From assembly GCF_016055025.1 (NCBI RefSeq), contig NZ_JAECVW010000001.1: a stretch of DNA of 64,000 nt; one strand, given 5' to 3'. Positions 1 to 8,286 of this stretch are shown one piece after another. The number at the start of each line of letters is the position of its first letter. Within the stretch, counting starts at the first letter, position 1. The position numbers and the translations under genes are program-made. The notes beneath the pieces were generated by a model, which was not told where the DNA came from, made no database searches, and worked only from the letters and a program-made list of their open reading frames with translations. The DNA is from Thermoactinomyces intermedius. GTDB lineage: Bacteria > Bacillota > Bacilli > Thermoactinomycetales > Thermoactinomycetaceae.

Positions 1-25
1 AGTTCGAATCTTCCAGGGCACGCCA
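1..25 (+). tRNA. tRNA-Arg, 3' end only (truncated by window start)
   Basis: These bases are the T-arm, acceptor 3' strand, discriminator G and encoded CCA of a tRNA. They are identical to the last 25 bases of the complete tRNA-Arg(ACG) at 1423-1499, so this is most likely a second copy of that gene. It lies only 8 bases upstream of the 5S rRNA. The anticodon is outside the window. Confidence 0.85.
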
Positions 26-33
26 ATAAATTG

Positions 34-148
<115 letters not shown>

Positions 149-188
149 AAACAATCCCCCCTGATTTCAGACAGGGGGAATTGTTTTC
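149..188 (+). terminator. Intrinsic terminator after 5S rRNA
   Basis: A GC-rich inverted repeat (AACAAT-CCCCCTG pairing with CAGGGGG-ATTGTT) is followed by a T stretch at 184-187. It directly follows the mature 5S sequence. Confidence 0.85.
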
Positions 189-331
189 AAATATCATGTC
201 CCTGATCTTTCAGTTTTGTTCCTCGCGTGTATCCTGTTCCTTGATGGGAATGGGCTCAATCTTTTCACCGTCTTCCAAGGTGAGAGGGCAAAGAGGGGAG
301 TTTTCTGAAAAAAAGTAAAGTAATTTTTGTC

Positions 332-360
332 TTGACATGAAGACAGGGGCTGTGTATCAT
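332..360 (+). promoter_or_regulatory. SigA-type promoter of the tRNA cluster
   Basis: A perfect TTGACA box (332-337) is followed after exactly 17 bases by TATCAT (355-360). The stretch between the 5S terminator and the first tRNA has no gene, so this promoter very likely drives the tRNA-Ser-Phe-Thr-Trp block, starting transcription about 60 bases before tRNA-Ser. Confidence 0.8.
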
Positions 361-425
361 ATTATTTGTCAGCACGATAAACAATACGAAATAAGTAAGT
401 AACTTATTTTTGGATGACTTGACAC

Positions 426-518
426 GGAGAGATGTCCGAGTGGTCGAAGGAGCACGATTGGAAATCGTGTAGGCGGGCAAACCCCGCCTCGAGGGTTCGA
501 ATCCCTCTCTCTCCGCCA
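426..518 (+). tRNA. tRNA-Ser (GGA)
   Basis: The acceptor pairs GGAGAGA with TCTCTCC. The anticodon loop TTGGAAA gives anticodon GGA. A long variable arm typical of serine tRNAs and an encoded CCA (516-518) are present. It is the first gene of the cluster downstream of the TTGACA/TATCAT promoter. Confidence 0.95.
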
Positions 519-526
519 TTTTATGA

Positions 527-602
<76 letters not shown>

Positions 603-605
603 CTG

Positions 606-681
<76 letters not shown>

Positions 682-685
682 TCGT

Positions 686-759
686 AGGGGCGTAGTTTAA
701 TGGCAGAACAGAGGTCTCCAAAACCTCCAGTGTGGGTTCGATTCCTACCGCCCCTGCCA
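686..759 (+). tRNA. tRNA-Trp (CCA)
   Basis: The acceptor stem pairs AGGGGCG with CGCCCCT. The anticodon loop CTCCAAA gives anticodon CCA, and the CCA tail is encoded. Its 3' end is only 3 bases from the stop codon of the counter-oriented yugN-like gene. Confidence 0.95.
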
Positions 760-762
760 TCT

Positions 763-1188
763 TCAACTTACGGTTGCAAGTTTGGATTCGATGGTTTGAA
801 TCACTTTTTCAGCCCGCTGAATCCATTTTTTATCGATGGGTTCATCTGCTGAAGGGACGGGTTTGGAGAATTGATTCACCAAAGAGCTGACAAGGCCGAT
901 ATCTCCGGATTGGTCGTTTTTTGTCAGGAATTCATGTTTTATGATAAAAGGTTTACCGATTTTGACGATGGCGTCGCGTGATTCCAATTCTCCTTTGACC
1001 GTGTAAAGGGGAATGCGCAAATAGTAACGGTAACCTTGATCAGATTCCCAATCCAAAGGCTTGTCGAGATAGCCGTGGTCGTAATCATAACCACCGCCCA
1101 GATGAAAATCTTCAGGTTCCAATTGTTCTTGAAGAATTCCGTAGGGAATTTGCAAACCTTCAATTTTTGATGAAATGGTAATCACCAT
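763..1188 (-). CDS. yugN: YugN-like family protein
   Basis: This 141-residue soluble protein resembles the YugN-like family of Bacillales. Family-like traits are an N-terminal SKIEG segment, a GGGYDYDHGYLD stretch near residues 31-42, an LRIP motif around 57-60 and an ESRDA segment near 70. The biochemical role of the family is unknown. The ATG start is supported by an excellent AAAGGAGG site (minus strand, near 1192-1201). The gene sits on the opposite strand between two tRNA blocks, with its stop codon 3 bases from tRNA-Trp, and no dedicated terminator was seen. Recognition is from memory of the family pattern, without an alignment. Confidence 0.8.
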   Translation of the reverse strand: MVITISSKIEGLQIPYGILQEQLEPEDFHLGGGYDYDHGYLDKPLDWESDQGYRYYLRIPLYTVKGELESRDAIVKIGKPFIIKHEFLTKNDQSGDIGLVSSLVNQFSKPVPSADEPIDKKWIQRAEKVIQTIESKLATVS

Positions 1189-1242
1189 TGATTCCTCCTT
1201 TCAAAGTTATTGTTTGATGATCTGATTTATTTCATTCAACAT

Positions 1243-1316
<74 letters not shown>

Positions 1317-1325
1317 TGATGTTGT

Positions 1326-1413
1326 GCGGACGTGGCGGAATTGGCAGACGCGCAAGATTCAGGTTCTTGTGGTCATTTAGACCGTGGGGGTTCAAGTCCC
1401 TTCGTCCGCACCA
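1326..1413 (+). tRNA. tRNA-Leu (CAG)
   Basis: The acceptor stem pairs GCGGACG with CGTCCGC. The anticodon loop TTCAGGT gives anticodon CAG. A class II variable arm and an encoded CCA are present. It is spaced 9 bases from tRNA-Cys. Confidence 0.95.
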
Positions 1414-1422
1414 GCTAAATAT

Positions 1423-1499
<77 letters not shown>

Positions 1500-1506
1500 T
1501 AAAAAA

Positions 1507-1540
1507 GCAGCTAATTCAAATTGAATTAGCTGCTTTTTTT
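1507..1540 (+). terminator. Bidirectional terminator, tRNA cluster and converging CDS
   Basis: A perfect 27-base palindrome (1507-1533) is flanked by A6 on the left and T7 on the right, so it can terminate transcription from both strands. It ends the tRNA cluster. The stop codon of the minus-strand gene (1526-1528) lies inside the stem. Confidence 0.9.
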
Positions 1541-2449
1541 ATGATTCCATTTTGGTTTTGATTTCAAGAACGGCTCTTTCATCACAGGTTGGCTTTTACT
1601 TTTGCTGTGTGGATGCTTGTCTTTCTTTTCGAAAAGCAAGGCCTGCTTTTGAAACCGTTTGAAGTCTTGATCAGGTTTTTCTTTGCTTGAAATGGTCTGC
1701 TTATTTTGGCTCCGTCGTTGGCTTTCTTGGTTTTTCACATCAGATGAATCAGATTGGTTGAGCTGATTGGATTGTTTGTCATCTTCGTCCTTGTGACGGG
1801 GGTTTAAATGAATCCATTTGAGATCGTTGTTGGTTTTCGGTTTTTTAATGATTGATTTTGTGGAGTCTTTGGACGGTTCAGGCTTGCAAGGAATCAAGTG
1901 ATCAAGGAAACCTGGTTGATTCCATTCAAACTTTGGTGGCGGAAACTTCGGTTTTTGATCGTTGGATGGTACCGGATCATCCTTTTCGTAAACCGGCGTT
2001 TCTCCAACCGGATCGGCAATGGCCACAATATCCGACAAGTCATGATTTTTTGGTTCCTGTGCCGCCGGATCTTTCTTCGGAGAAGGGTTGGAAGCAGCCG
2101 GTGCCGGGTTGTTTAAATTGGTGTCAGGCTGAATGGATGTGTCCGCAGTTACCCCGTTGTTCTTTGTGGTGGCCGGCTGGTTGGACGGATCCGCTGATGC
2201 CAGCCGCCCGGATTCGTTGACTGCATGTTCTGAGATATTTGACTTTTTCTTCGAAATCAATGGTTTTTCAAGCTCGGATGCTGTCGGATAGGTTCCTTCC
2301 ATTCCGATCACATATGCGGAAAAAGTCATGATCAAGCAAGCAATGCCGGCACTGGTAAACACCAGGGCTTTTCGTTTGACTTGCAAGCCGAATTCGTCGA
2401 TGGAAAAATCCTCTTTGCGTTCAGGTTTACCGCGATATGTATTTTTCAC
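1526..2449 (-). CDS. Uncharacterised membrane-anchored low-complexity protein
   Basis: I do not recognise this 307-residue protein. One hydrophobic segment around residues 29-49, after a positively charged N-terminus, looks like a single membrane span or signal anchor. The rest is hydrophilic and rich in Pro, Lys, Ser, Asn, Gln and Asp, and is probably disordered and strongly basic at the C-terminus. Topology by charge would put the long tail outside the cell, possibly in contact with the wall; this is inference. The ATG start has an AAAGGAGGA site at normal spacing. It is transcribed alone and convergently to the tRNA cluster. Confidence 0.6.
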   Translation of the reverse strand: MKNTYRGKPERKEDFSIDEFGLQVKRKALVFTSAGIACLIMTFSAYVIGMEGTYPTASELEKPLISKKKSNISEHAVNESGRLASADPSNQPATTKNNGVTADTSIQPDTNLNNPAPAASNPSPKKDPAAQEPKNHDLSDIVAIADPVGETPVYEKDDPVPSNDQKPKFPPPKFEWNQPGFLDHLIPCKPEPSKDSTKSIIKKPKTNNDLKWIHLNPRHKDEDDKQSNQLNQSDSSDVKNQESQRRSQNKQTISSKEKPDQDFKRFQKQALLFEKKDKHPHSKSKSQPVMKEPFLKSKPKWNHKKSS

Positions 2450-2595
2450 GCAATGAGTCCTCCTTTATGAAAACTCGTTTATATGCTACTCTATTTTCCA
2501 GTTTTTGAACAGTCGACCAAAGTTCTATTTTTATATAATATATAAAATGGTTTTTTTAGGTTAAATATAATTATTCAAGTAATTAAAAGGAAAGC

Positions 2596-2625
2596 GGAGG
2601 GCGGGGAGATTCCCCGTCCCCGAGC
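2596..2625 (-). terminator. Probable terminator of mnmA
   Basis: On the minus strand an inverted repeat of GGGGACGGGGA and TCCCCGCCC is followed by CTTTCCTTTT, about 20-40 bases past the mnmA stop codon. The stem is GC-rich but imperfect and the T tract is interrupted. Confidence 0.4.
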
Positions 2626-2640
2626 TTTTTATGGGCAAGT

Positions 2641-3726
2641 TTAAAACGTGTGATCGATAATGCCGCCGCCCAGACATTTTTCATCGCGATACAGCACGAC
2701 CGATTGTCCGGGGGTTACCGCACGTTGCGGTTTTTCAAATTCGACATGCAGGCAACCGTCAGCTTGCGGATGGACAAGCACTTTTTGGTCTTGTTGGCGG
2801 TAACGGAATTTGGCAGTGCATTCAAACGGCCGGTCCGGCAAATTTCCTTCTCCCAGCCAGTTGACGTCGGTTGCCGACAAACCGTTGGAGTAGAGTGCTT
2901 CATGGTCATGCCCTTGGACCACATACAAAATATTTTTCTCCAAATCTTTTTTGGCAACGAACCAAGGCTCACCGGTTCCGGAACCGCCAATGCCCAATCC
3001 CTGGCGTTGTCCCAATGTGTAATACATCAGGCCGTGATGCTCGCCGATTTCCCGGCCGTCCAGCGTGCAAATTTTGCCTGGTTGTGCCGGCAAATACTGA
3101 CTGAGGAATTCGCGGAAATTGCGTTCGCCAATAAAACAGATTCCGGTGCTGTCTTTCTTTTTGGCAGTGGCAAGTCCCGCTTTTTCAGCCAGTGCACGCA
3201 CTTCTTTCTTTTGCATGTGGCCAATCGGGAAGATGGCTTGCATCAAGTGTTGTTTCGGAACTGCATATAAAAAGTAAGTTTGGTCTTTATTGGGATCGGC
3301 ACCGCGAACCAAATATTTGGTGCCATTTTCTTCTTTGATTTGTGCATAGTGTCCGGTGGCGATCAAGTCTGCTCCCAGTTGTTTGGCTTTTTTGAGGAAA
3401 TCGCCAAACTTGATTTCCCGGTTACACATTACATCCGGATTGGGGGTGCGGCCTTTCCGGTATTCATCCAGGAAATATTGGAACACTTTTTGGTAATATT
3501 CTTTCTCGAAGTTAACCGAATAATAAGGGATGCCGATTTGTGCGCACACCCTCCGCACATCTTCATAATCTTCCGTGGCGGTACAATGACCGAATTCATC
3601 GGTGTCATCCCAGTTTTTCATAAACAGGCCGATCACTTCATATCCTTGCTCTTTCAGTAACCAGGCCGTAACCGAAGAGTCCACGCCACCGGACATGCCA
3701 ACGACAACTCGAGGTTTTCTGGTCAT
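2641..3726 (-). CDS. mnmA: tRNA-specific 2-thiouridylase MnmA
   Basis: MnmA adenylates and thiolates U34 of tRNA-Lys, -Glu and -Gln in the cytosol, using sulfur relayed from a cysteine desulfurase. The 361-residue length is typical. The PP-loop SGGVDS lies at residues 12-17. The catalytic cysteine is Cys101 in the MCNREIKF motif, and the second, persulfide-forming cysteine is Cys197 in STGICFIGER. Substrate-recognition segments such as GHYAQI (125-130) and DQTYFLY (148-154) are also visible. A cysteine desulfurase is encoded 8 kb away but is linked to the NAD genes, so the sulfur donor for MnmA is not settled by context. It has its own promoter (3784-3812). Confidence 0.97.
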   Translation of the reverse strand: MTRKPRVVVGMSGGVDSSVTAWLLKEQGYEVIGLFMKNWDDTDEFGHCTATEDYEDVRRVCAQIGIPYYSVNFEKEYYQKVFQYFLDEYRKGRTPNPDVMCNREIKFGDFLKKAKQLGADLIATGHYAQIKEENGTKYLVRGADPNKDQTYFLYAVPKQHLMQAIFPIGHMQKKEVRALAEKAGLATAKKKDSTGICFIGERNFREFLSQYLPAQPGKICTLDGREIGEHHGLMYYTLGQRQGLGIGGSGTGEPWFVAKKDLEKNILYVVQGHDHEALYSNGLSATDVNWLGEGNLPDRPFECTAKFRYRQQDQKVLVHPQADGCLHVEFEKPQRAVTPGQSVVLYRDEKCLGGGIIDHTF

Positions 3727-3783
3727 AATGAATCCGTCCCATGCTAAAAATTGATGTATAATGCTATTTTACCCAGTGATCTC

Positions 3784-3812
3784 ATTATAACCAATCCAAA
3801 CACATTGAACAA
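3784..3812 (-). promoter_or_regulatory. Promoter of mnmA
   Basis: Read on the minus strand, TTGTTC (3807-3812) is followed after 17 bases by a perfect TATAAT (3784-3789). It lies about 60 bases before the mnmA ATG. Confidence 0.6.
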
Positions 3813-3837
3813 ATTTTACAGAAGGAAATGATGTCGT

Positions 3838-5199
3838 GTGTTGTACAAGAAAAACAATCTTTTTCAAAAGAGAAGATTGAATCCGGCTCAAGTGCTTGCC
3901 ATTGGTTTTATGGTGGCGATTTTGGCCGGGAGCCTTCTCCTTTCCTTGCCGGTGGCCACCGAAAGCGGACAGCCGCTTCCATGGATCGATGCTTTGTTTA
4001 CGGCAACCTCTGCCGTTTGTGTCACCGGACTGGTGGTGGTGGACACGGCGCAAACGTTCAGCACATTTGGCGAAATGGTGATTCTCCTGCTCATTCAGAC
4101 CGGCGGATTGGGCATCATGACCCTCACTACTTTGTTTGCCATGATTCTGGGGAGAAAAATCGGCGTGCAGGAGCGGTTGGTCTTGCGGGAAGCATTCAAT
4201 CAATTGGATTTGCAAGGCGTGGTCAACCTCGTTCTGAAAGTGTTTCTCATCACCCTGATTGTCGAGGGGGCCGGGTTTGTCGCTTTGAGTTTTTGTTTCG
4301 TCCCGGATTGGGGGATAAAGAAAGGGTTGTATTATGCACTTTTTCATGCAGTCTCCGCTTTTAACCAGGGAGGTTTTGATCTGTTTGGGGAGACCCGGGC
4401 ATTTGCCGGTTTGACAGCTTATGTGCACGATCCCTGGGTCAATCTGATTGTCGGCTTCCTCGTGATTTTGGGTGGCATCGGTTTTATCGTGATCCTGGAG
4501 CTGATCCATTATCCAAAGACAAAACGGCTCAGTTTACATACCAAATTGGTGTTGACCATGACCGGCCTGCTCCTTGGCATCGGAATGCTTGTCATTTTGT
4601 TTACGGAATGGAACAATCCCCAAACCATGCAATCTTTTTCTTTGAAGGAAAAGCTGCTGGCTTCTTTTTTCCATGCGGTCACACCCAGATCCGGAGGATT
4701 TCAAACCCTGGAGTTAAGCCACATGTATCCGGCCACATTGTTTTTCACCATCCTGCTGATGTTTGTGGGGGCGTCTCCCAGCTCCATCGGGGGAGGAATC
4801 AAAACCACCACGCTGGCCGTGATTTTGCTGGCCGTTTGGACCATGATGAGGGGACGTCAGGATGTGGTGGCTTACCGGCGCCGGATTCCCACGAGTCATG
4901 TGTATAAAGCGTTGACAATTACCGTGGCTTCCTTAACGTTGGTGATCATCGTCACCATGCTCTTGGCGATCACGGAACAAACCGACATCCTGTCTGCATT
5001 GTTCGAAGCGGTTTCCGCCGTGGGGACCGTGGGGTTGTCCACCGGGCTGACCCCCCATTTGAGCGAGGTGGGCAAAGTCATTCTCATTTTCAGCATGTTT
5101 GCCGGGCGCCTCGGCCCGATCACGCTGGCACTGGCCATTGCCCGCGACATTGATCCGCCTCCTTACCGGTATCCGGAAGAACGCCCTTTGATCGGATGA
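3838..5199 (+). CDS. ktrB: Ktr/Trk-type potassium uptake channel subunit
   Basis: This 453-residue integral membrane protein belongs to the TrkH/KtrB superfamily, whose members form the ion-conducting dimer of K+ uptake systems gated by a cytosolic RCK ring (KtrA or KtrC). Four pseudo-repeats are visible from their filter-like loops: AVCVTGL, NQGGFDL, PRSGGFQT and GTVGLSTG. The length matches KtrB/KtrD rather than the longer TrkH. The GTG start at 3838 follows an AGAAGG site; the next codon is TTG. No ktrA/ktrC partner is adjacent, as with KtrCD in Bacillus, so the KtrB versus KtrD label is not decided. Confidence 0.9.
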   Translation: MLYKKNNLFQKRRLNPAQVLAIGFMVAILAGSLLLSLPVATESGQPLPWIDALFTATSAVCVTGLVVVDTAQTFSTFGEMVILLLIQTGGLGIMTLTTLFAMILGRKIGVQERLVLREAFNQLDLQGVVNLVLKVFLITLIVEGAGFVALSFCFVPDWGIKKGLYYALFHAVSAFNQGGFDLFGETRAFAGLTAYVHDPWVNLIVGFLVILGGIGFIVILELIHYPKTKRLSLHTKLVLTMTGLLLGIGMLVILFTEWNNPQTMQSFSLKEKLLASFFHAVTPRSGGFQTLELSHMYPATLFFTILLMFVGASPSSIGGGIKTTTLAVILLAVWTMMRGRQDVVAYRRRIPTSHVYKALTITVASLTLVIIVTMLLAITEQTDILSALFEAVSAVGTVGLSTGLTPHLSEVGKVILIFSMFAGRLGPITLALAIARDIDPPPYRYPEERPLIG

Positions 5200-5344
5200 A
5201 ATCTTTCCCGATATTGTCGAATGAAGGCAGGCTGTTCCTATTGCGAAATCAAAGTGCATCAAGTAAGCTAAAATCAAATTGGGATGTTTTTCTCTCAGGT
5301 TGGATATATATAGATCAATGAAGAGGATAGGATAAGGAGGGCTT

Positions 5345-6889
5345 ATGCGTATCAGCAAAAGTCGAGTCCTGCTGGCCGGCTTCCTGTTGTTGACGGCCGG
5401 GATGTCAACCGGTTGCGCGTCAGTGATTCAAAAAATCCAACAAACCACAGGCAATGAAATCGAGAAAGTGGACAACTTAACGCTGCAACAACAGGAACAA
5501 GCCAAAGAAGAGAATCCGGACGAAGGGGAAAAGGACCGGAGCATTCCCAAAAGCCCGGCTCCCCATACCGAGTTGCAGGCGATATTGAATGATGACGGGC
5601 AAGGAAGATACGCCGGGAAAAATTATGAGCGGAATGAAGTGATCAACGCTTTGCAGCAAATGCCTAAAGGCTTGTCGGATGACAAAGCTTATGCTTATTT
5701 GCTGGGGTTGGTCGGCGAAAATTATAAAGAGGATGTCGAAGCGTTTGATGCACTCACCCGTCAATCCTATAAAGCCAAAAGTGAAGCATGGCGCAATGTG
5801 AAAGACCGCTGGCTGCAAGCGGAACAGGCAGCGAAGAAATCGAAGACGCCGGAAAACAAAAAAATGAACTATGTGGTTTTACTGGATACCAGCGGAAGCA
5901 TGGGAGGAAAATTGGAAGAACAACCGAAGATGGATGCGGTGAAAAAATCACTGCAACAATTGGCCAAACGGCTTCCGCAAAATACGGTGGATTTCCAGTT
6001 GCGCATTTACGGACATGAAGGGAGTCCGGAGTTGAAGGACCGGGACCGGTCATGCAACAGCACCCAAAAAATTTATGCAGGTTCCAAGTATGATCAAAAG
6101 CAGCTGGAACAAGCTTTGAGCGGGGTTCAACCGACGGGCTACAATCCCTTGGCCCTGGCCTTGTTTAAATCCCAACCGGATATGAAAAAAGGGGCTCCCG
6201 GTCAGGTGGAAAACCACGTCATTTTAATCACGGACGGTTATGACAACTGTGACGGCAATCCGGAAAAAATGGCGCAAGCGCTGCATTTGTCCGACACCGC
6301 TGCCAATGTTCACGTGATCGGGTTGGATGTGGAAGCGAAAACCGAACAGCAACTGCGAAACATTGCCGATCAAACCGGTGGGGATTATGCCACCGTCAAA
6401 AATGAAAAGGAATTGGAAAAGGTTTTGGCATCCGAAACGGACCGCTTGAAAGAAAGCCGGCAACCGTGGGCGATCCGAGCCATCAATTCGGTGCAAAAAG
6501 CCCATCACTATGATGAAGAACGCCTGCAACAATATTATGCCGATATGCAAACCAAAGTGGACCGGGAATCGGATCGACTGAAAAAAGCCAACCACTTTAT
6601 CAAAGATGATCAAAAAATCGACCAGCGAACCTTTCAACAAATCCGTTCCTGGATTGAACAAAGGAATGAACAGCTGCAAAATTATATGAGACAGCAATTC
6701 GATGAAGTGGGCAACAAACTGGATGAAGATTACCGCAAAGAAGTGTCCGGATTGCTTAAAGATTGGAAAGAAGCCGGAGGGGATCCGGATCAGATCGAGC
6801 TGAAAACGGAGCAATTGATCAAAGAGGACTTGCAAGATCAAGTGAAACGCAATATGCAGATAAATACGGGAGAAAAGCCGCAACCCTGA
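5345..6889 (+). CDS. VWA-domain lipoprotein
   Basis: This is a 514-residue exported protein. A hydrophobic signal ends in a STGC lipobox, predicting lipidation at Cys24. A von Willebrand factor A domain spans roughly residues 173-365 with a complete MIDAS start D181-T-S-G-S185. A long, charged and probably helical region follows (about 370-500). VWA domains bind divalent metal and ligands; the partner is unknown. Lipoproteins of this kind, such as YwmC/YwmD in Bacillus, are anchored outside the cytoplasmic membrane. A small acidic gene follows closely and may be co-transcribed. The start is supported by AAGGAGGGCTT before the ATG. Confidence 0.8.
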   Translation: MRISKSRVLLAGFLLLTAGMSTGCASVIQKIQQTTGNEIEKVDNLTLQQQEQAKEENPDEGEKDRSIPKSPAPHTELQAILNDDGQGRYAGKNYERNEVINALQQMPKGLSDDKAYAYLLGLVGENYKEDVEAFDALTRQSYKAKSEAWRNVKDRWLQAEQAAKKSKTPENKKMNYVVLLDTSGSMGGKLEEQPKMDAVKKSLQQLAKRLPQNTVDFQLRIYGHEGSPELKDRDRSCNSTQKIYAGSKYDQKQLEQALSGVQPTGYNPLALALFKSQPDMKKGAPGQVENHVILITDGYDNCDGNPEKMAQALHLSDTAANVHVIGLDVEAKTEQQLRNIADQTGGDYATVKNEKELEKVLASETDRLKESRQPWAIRAINSVQKAHHYDEERLQQYYADMQTKVDRESDRLKKANHFIKDDQKIDQRTFQQIRSWIEQRNEQLQNYMRQQFDEVGNKLDEDYRKEVSGLLKDWKEAGGDPDQIELKTEQLIKEDLQDQVKRNMQINTGEKPQP

Positions 6890-6908
6890 AAAGGTGAAGG
6901 TGAAGAAG

Positions 6909-7238
6909 ATGACAAAACCTGCTTTTGAGCTTCGCTATGACGAAGAGTTGGAATTGATGCGGCCGGTTTTGCACGTGGAATATGAAAGTTTGCCCCCGGA
7001 AAAGAAGCAGGAATTCGAATGGGCTTGCCAACAAGTGTGTGACAAAATTCCGGACCGTCTCCAACAACTTGAACAAACTTATATGGAGCTTTATGAAAAA
7101 TTGAAGGATACAGAAGATGAAGAGCTCTTTTTTCAAACCAATGAGGAAATGAACGAGCTGTCCAAAAAAATCAGTGAGATCAATTTGCTTTACTTACAGA
7201 TCGAAGGAACCTATTTGCACAGCAATGTTCATATGTGA
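6909..7238 (+). CDS. Small acidic helical protein, unknown function
   Basis: The function is not recognised. The 109-residue product is Glu-rich and predicted almost entirely helical, with heptad-like Leu/Glu spacing from about residue 30 onwards, so a coiled coil is likely. No signal peptide or membrane span is visible. I chose ATG 6909 because AAGGTG (6897-6902) lies 6 bases before it; an in-frame GTG at 6894 would add five residues. It starts 19 bases after the VWA lipoprotein gene and ends at a terminator, so the two probably form an operon. Confidence 0.6.
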   Translation: MTKPAFELRYDEELELMRPVLHVEYESLPPEKKQEFEWACQQVCDKIPDRLQQLEQTYMELYEKLKDTEDEELFFQTNEEMNELSKKISEINLLYLQIEGTYLHSNVHM

Positions 7239-7261
7239 CGGCTCATCGGACCCGCTTTGAA

Positions 7262-7286
7262 GACACCTGCAAAGGGTGTCTTTTTT
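7262..7286 (+). terminator. Terminator after VWA lipoprotein operon
   Basis: GACACC pairs with GGTGTC across a short loop and is followed by six T residues (7281-7286). Confidence 0.85.
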
Positions 7287-7665
7287 CGTGCATTTATATA
7301 ATCTTTTCATTTGGGAAATAGATAAAACAGAGTTTATTTCTGTCGTCGGGACGATTCAGCCAGGTGAAAAGAAGATTCTTCCTTTGATTCAGCCATTTGC
7401 TTCTGTGTTAAAATAAATAATTGGGTCCTTCCAAATCCTCTAAAAGCCCGTGGTGCCCGTTGTTCCTTTTCTTCCGCACCGCCAAACCGCATTGGTTCTG
7501 CAAAGGGTGTTCTGTGTTTTGTGTTCCCAATGTAAAGTTTTTGTTAAGTTTTTTTAAACCGGAGATAAATAATTGGTTAAGTCTCAGGCTGAGGTATTTC
7601 AAAATTTCTTTTTTAAGAATATGATAATTTTTGGTTAAAAAATGGTTGATTGGGAGGAAACGATT
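7287..7665 (+). other. Long untranslated region before the phosphate transport pair
   Basis: About 380 bases without a credible gene. It is AT-rich with scattered TTAAG/TTTAAA motifs between 7545 and 7580. A weak promoter candidate TTGTTA, 17 bases, GATAAA lies near 7545-7575. I could not recognise a riboswitch or convincing PhoP boxes. It presumably carries the promoter and leader of the DUF47-PiT operon. Confidence 0.4.
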
Positions 7666-8286
7666 GTGCTCTTTAACCGGTCAAAGGACAAGATTTTTTA
7701 CCAAACCATGGTGGATGCCACCACCAACATCATCGAGGCCGTACAGCTGTTCCGCGAAAACGTGGAAACCTTGGAAGAAAAGGAACAATATGCGGAAAGA
7801 TTGAAAGAACTGGAGCATAAGGGGGATGATTACACTCATCTGGTGATCCAGGAACTCAACAAGGCGTTTGTCACTCCTCTTGATCATGAAGACATCTTGA
7901 AATTGGTTTATTATCTGGATGATGTTTTGGACGGGATTGAAGCATGCGCCGCACGGTTTGTTTATATGCACGTCAACAAAACGACGCCTTACCTGATCCA
8001 GTATGGCGAAATCCTGGAAAAATCGGCGCGCCAGTTGCAGGAAGCATTTGTCGCACTGGAAAAACGGGATTTTGACACCATTCGCCGGATTTCCGTCGAA
8101 ATCAATTCGTTGGAAAACGAAGGCGACAAATTGATGCGGGAAAGCATCAGTGCGTTGTTTGAAGAGTCGATTGACCCGATTGAATTAATCAAAATGAAAG
8201 AGATCTATCAAAAACTGGAAGGTGTCACGGATTCCTTTGAAGATGTGATGGACGTGATGGAAAGTGTGGTAATGAAGTATGCTTGA
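7666..8286 (+). CDS. DUF47 family (PhoU-like) accessory protein of PiT transporter
   Basis: This 206-residue helical cytosolic protein belongs to the DUF47/YkaA family, which is distantly related to PhoU and usually encoded just before a PiT phosphate transporter. The two PhoU-like helix bundles show the DDVLDGIEA segment and a second NSLENEGD segment. I place the start at GTG 7666, giving MLFNRSKDKIF, because GGGAGG (7652-7657) lies 8 bases before it; an in-frame ATG at 7642 lacks such a site. The gene overlaps the PiT gene by 8 bases, implying translational coupling. A regulatory role in phosphate import is inferred from the family. Confidence 0.88.
   Translation: MLFNRSKDKIFYQTMVDATTNIIEAVQLFRENVETLEEKEQYAERLKELEHKGDDYTHLVIQELNKAFVTPLDHEDILKLVYYLDDVLDGIEACAARFVYMHVNKTTPYLIQYGEILEKSARQLQEAFVALEKRDFDTIRRISVEINSLENEGDKLMRESISALFEESIDPIELIKMKEIYQKLEGVTDSFEDVMDVMESVVMKYA

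Noticed and set aside
1852..2220. Plus-strand ORF of 122 residues opposite the low-complexity protein gene
   Set aside because: It is an antisense shadow with no ribosome site and Trp/Cys-rich composition; the minus-strand frame has the good start and the shared terminator.
7540..7600. Possible PhoP (Pho box) repeats upstream of the phosphate transporter
   Set aside because: TTAAG-like motifs occur but not with the regular spacing or TTAACA consensus needed for a Pho box.
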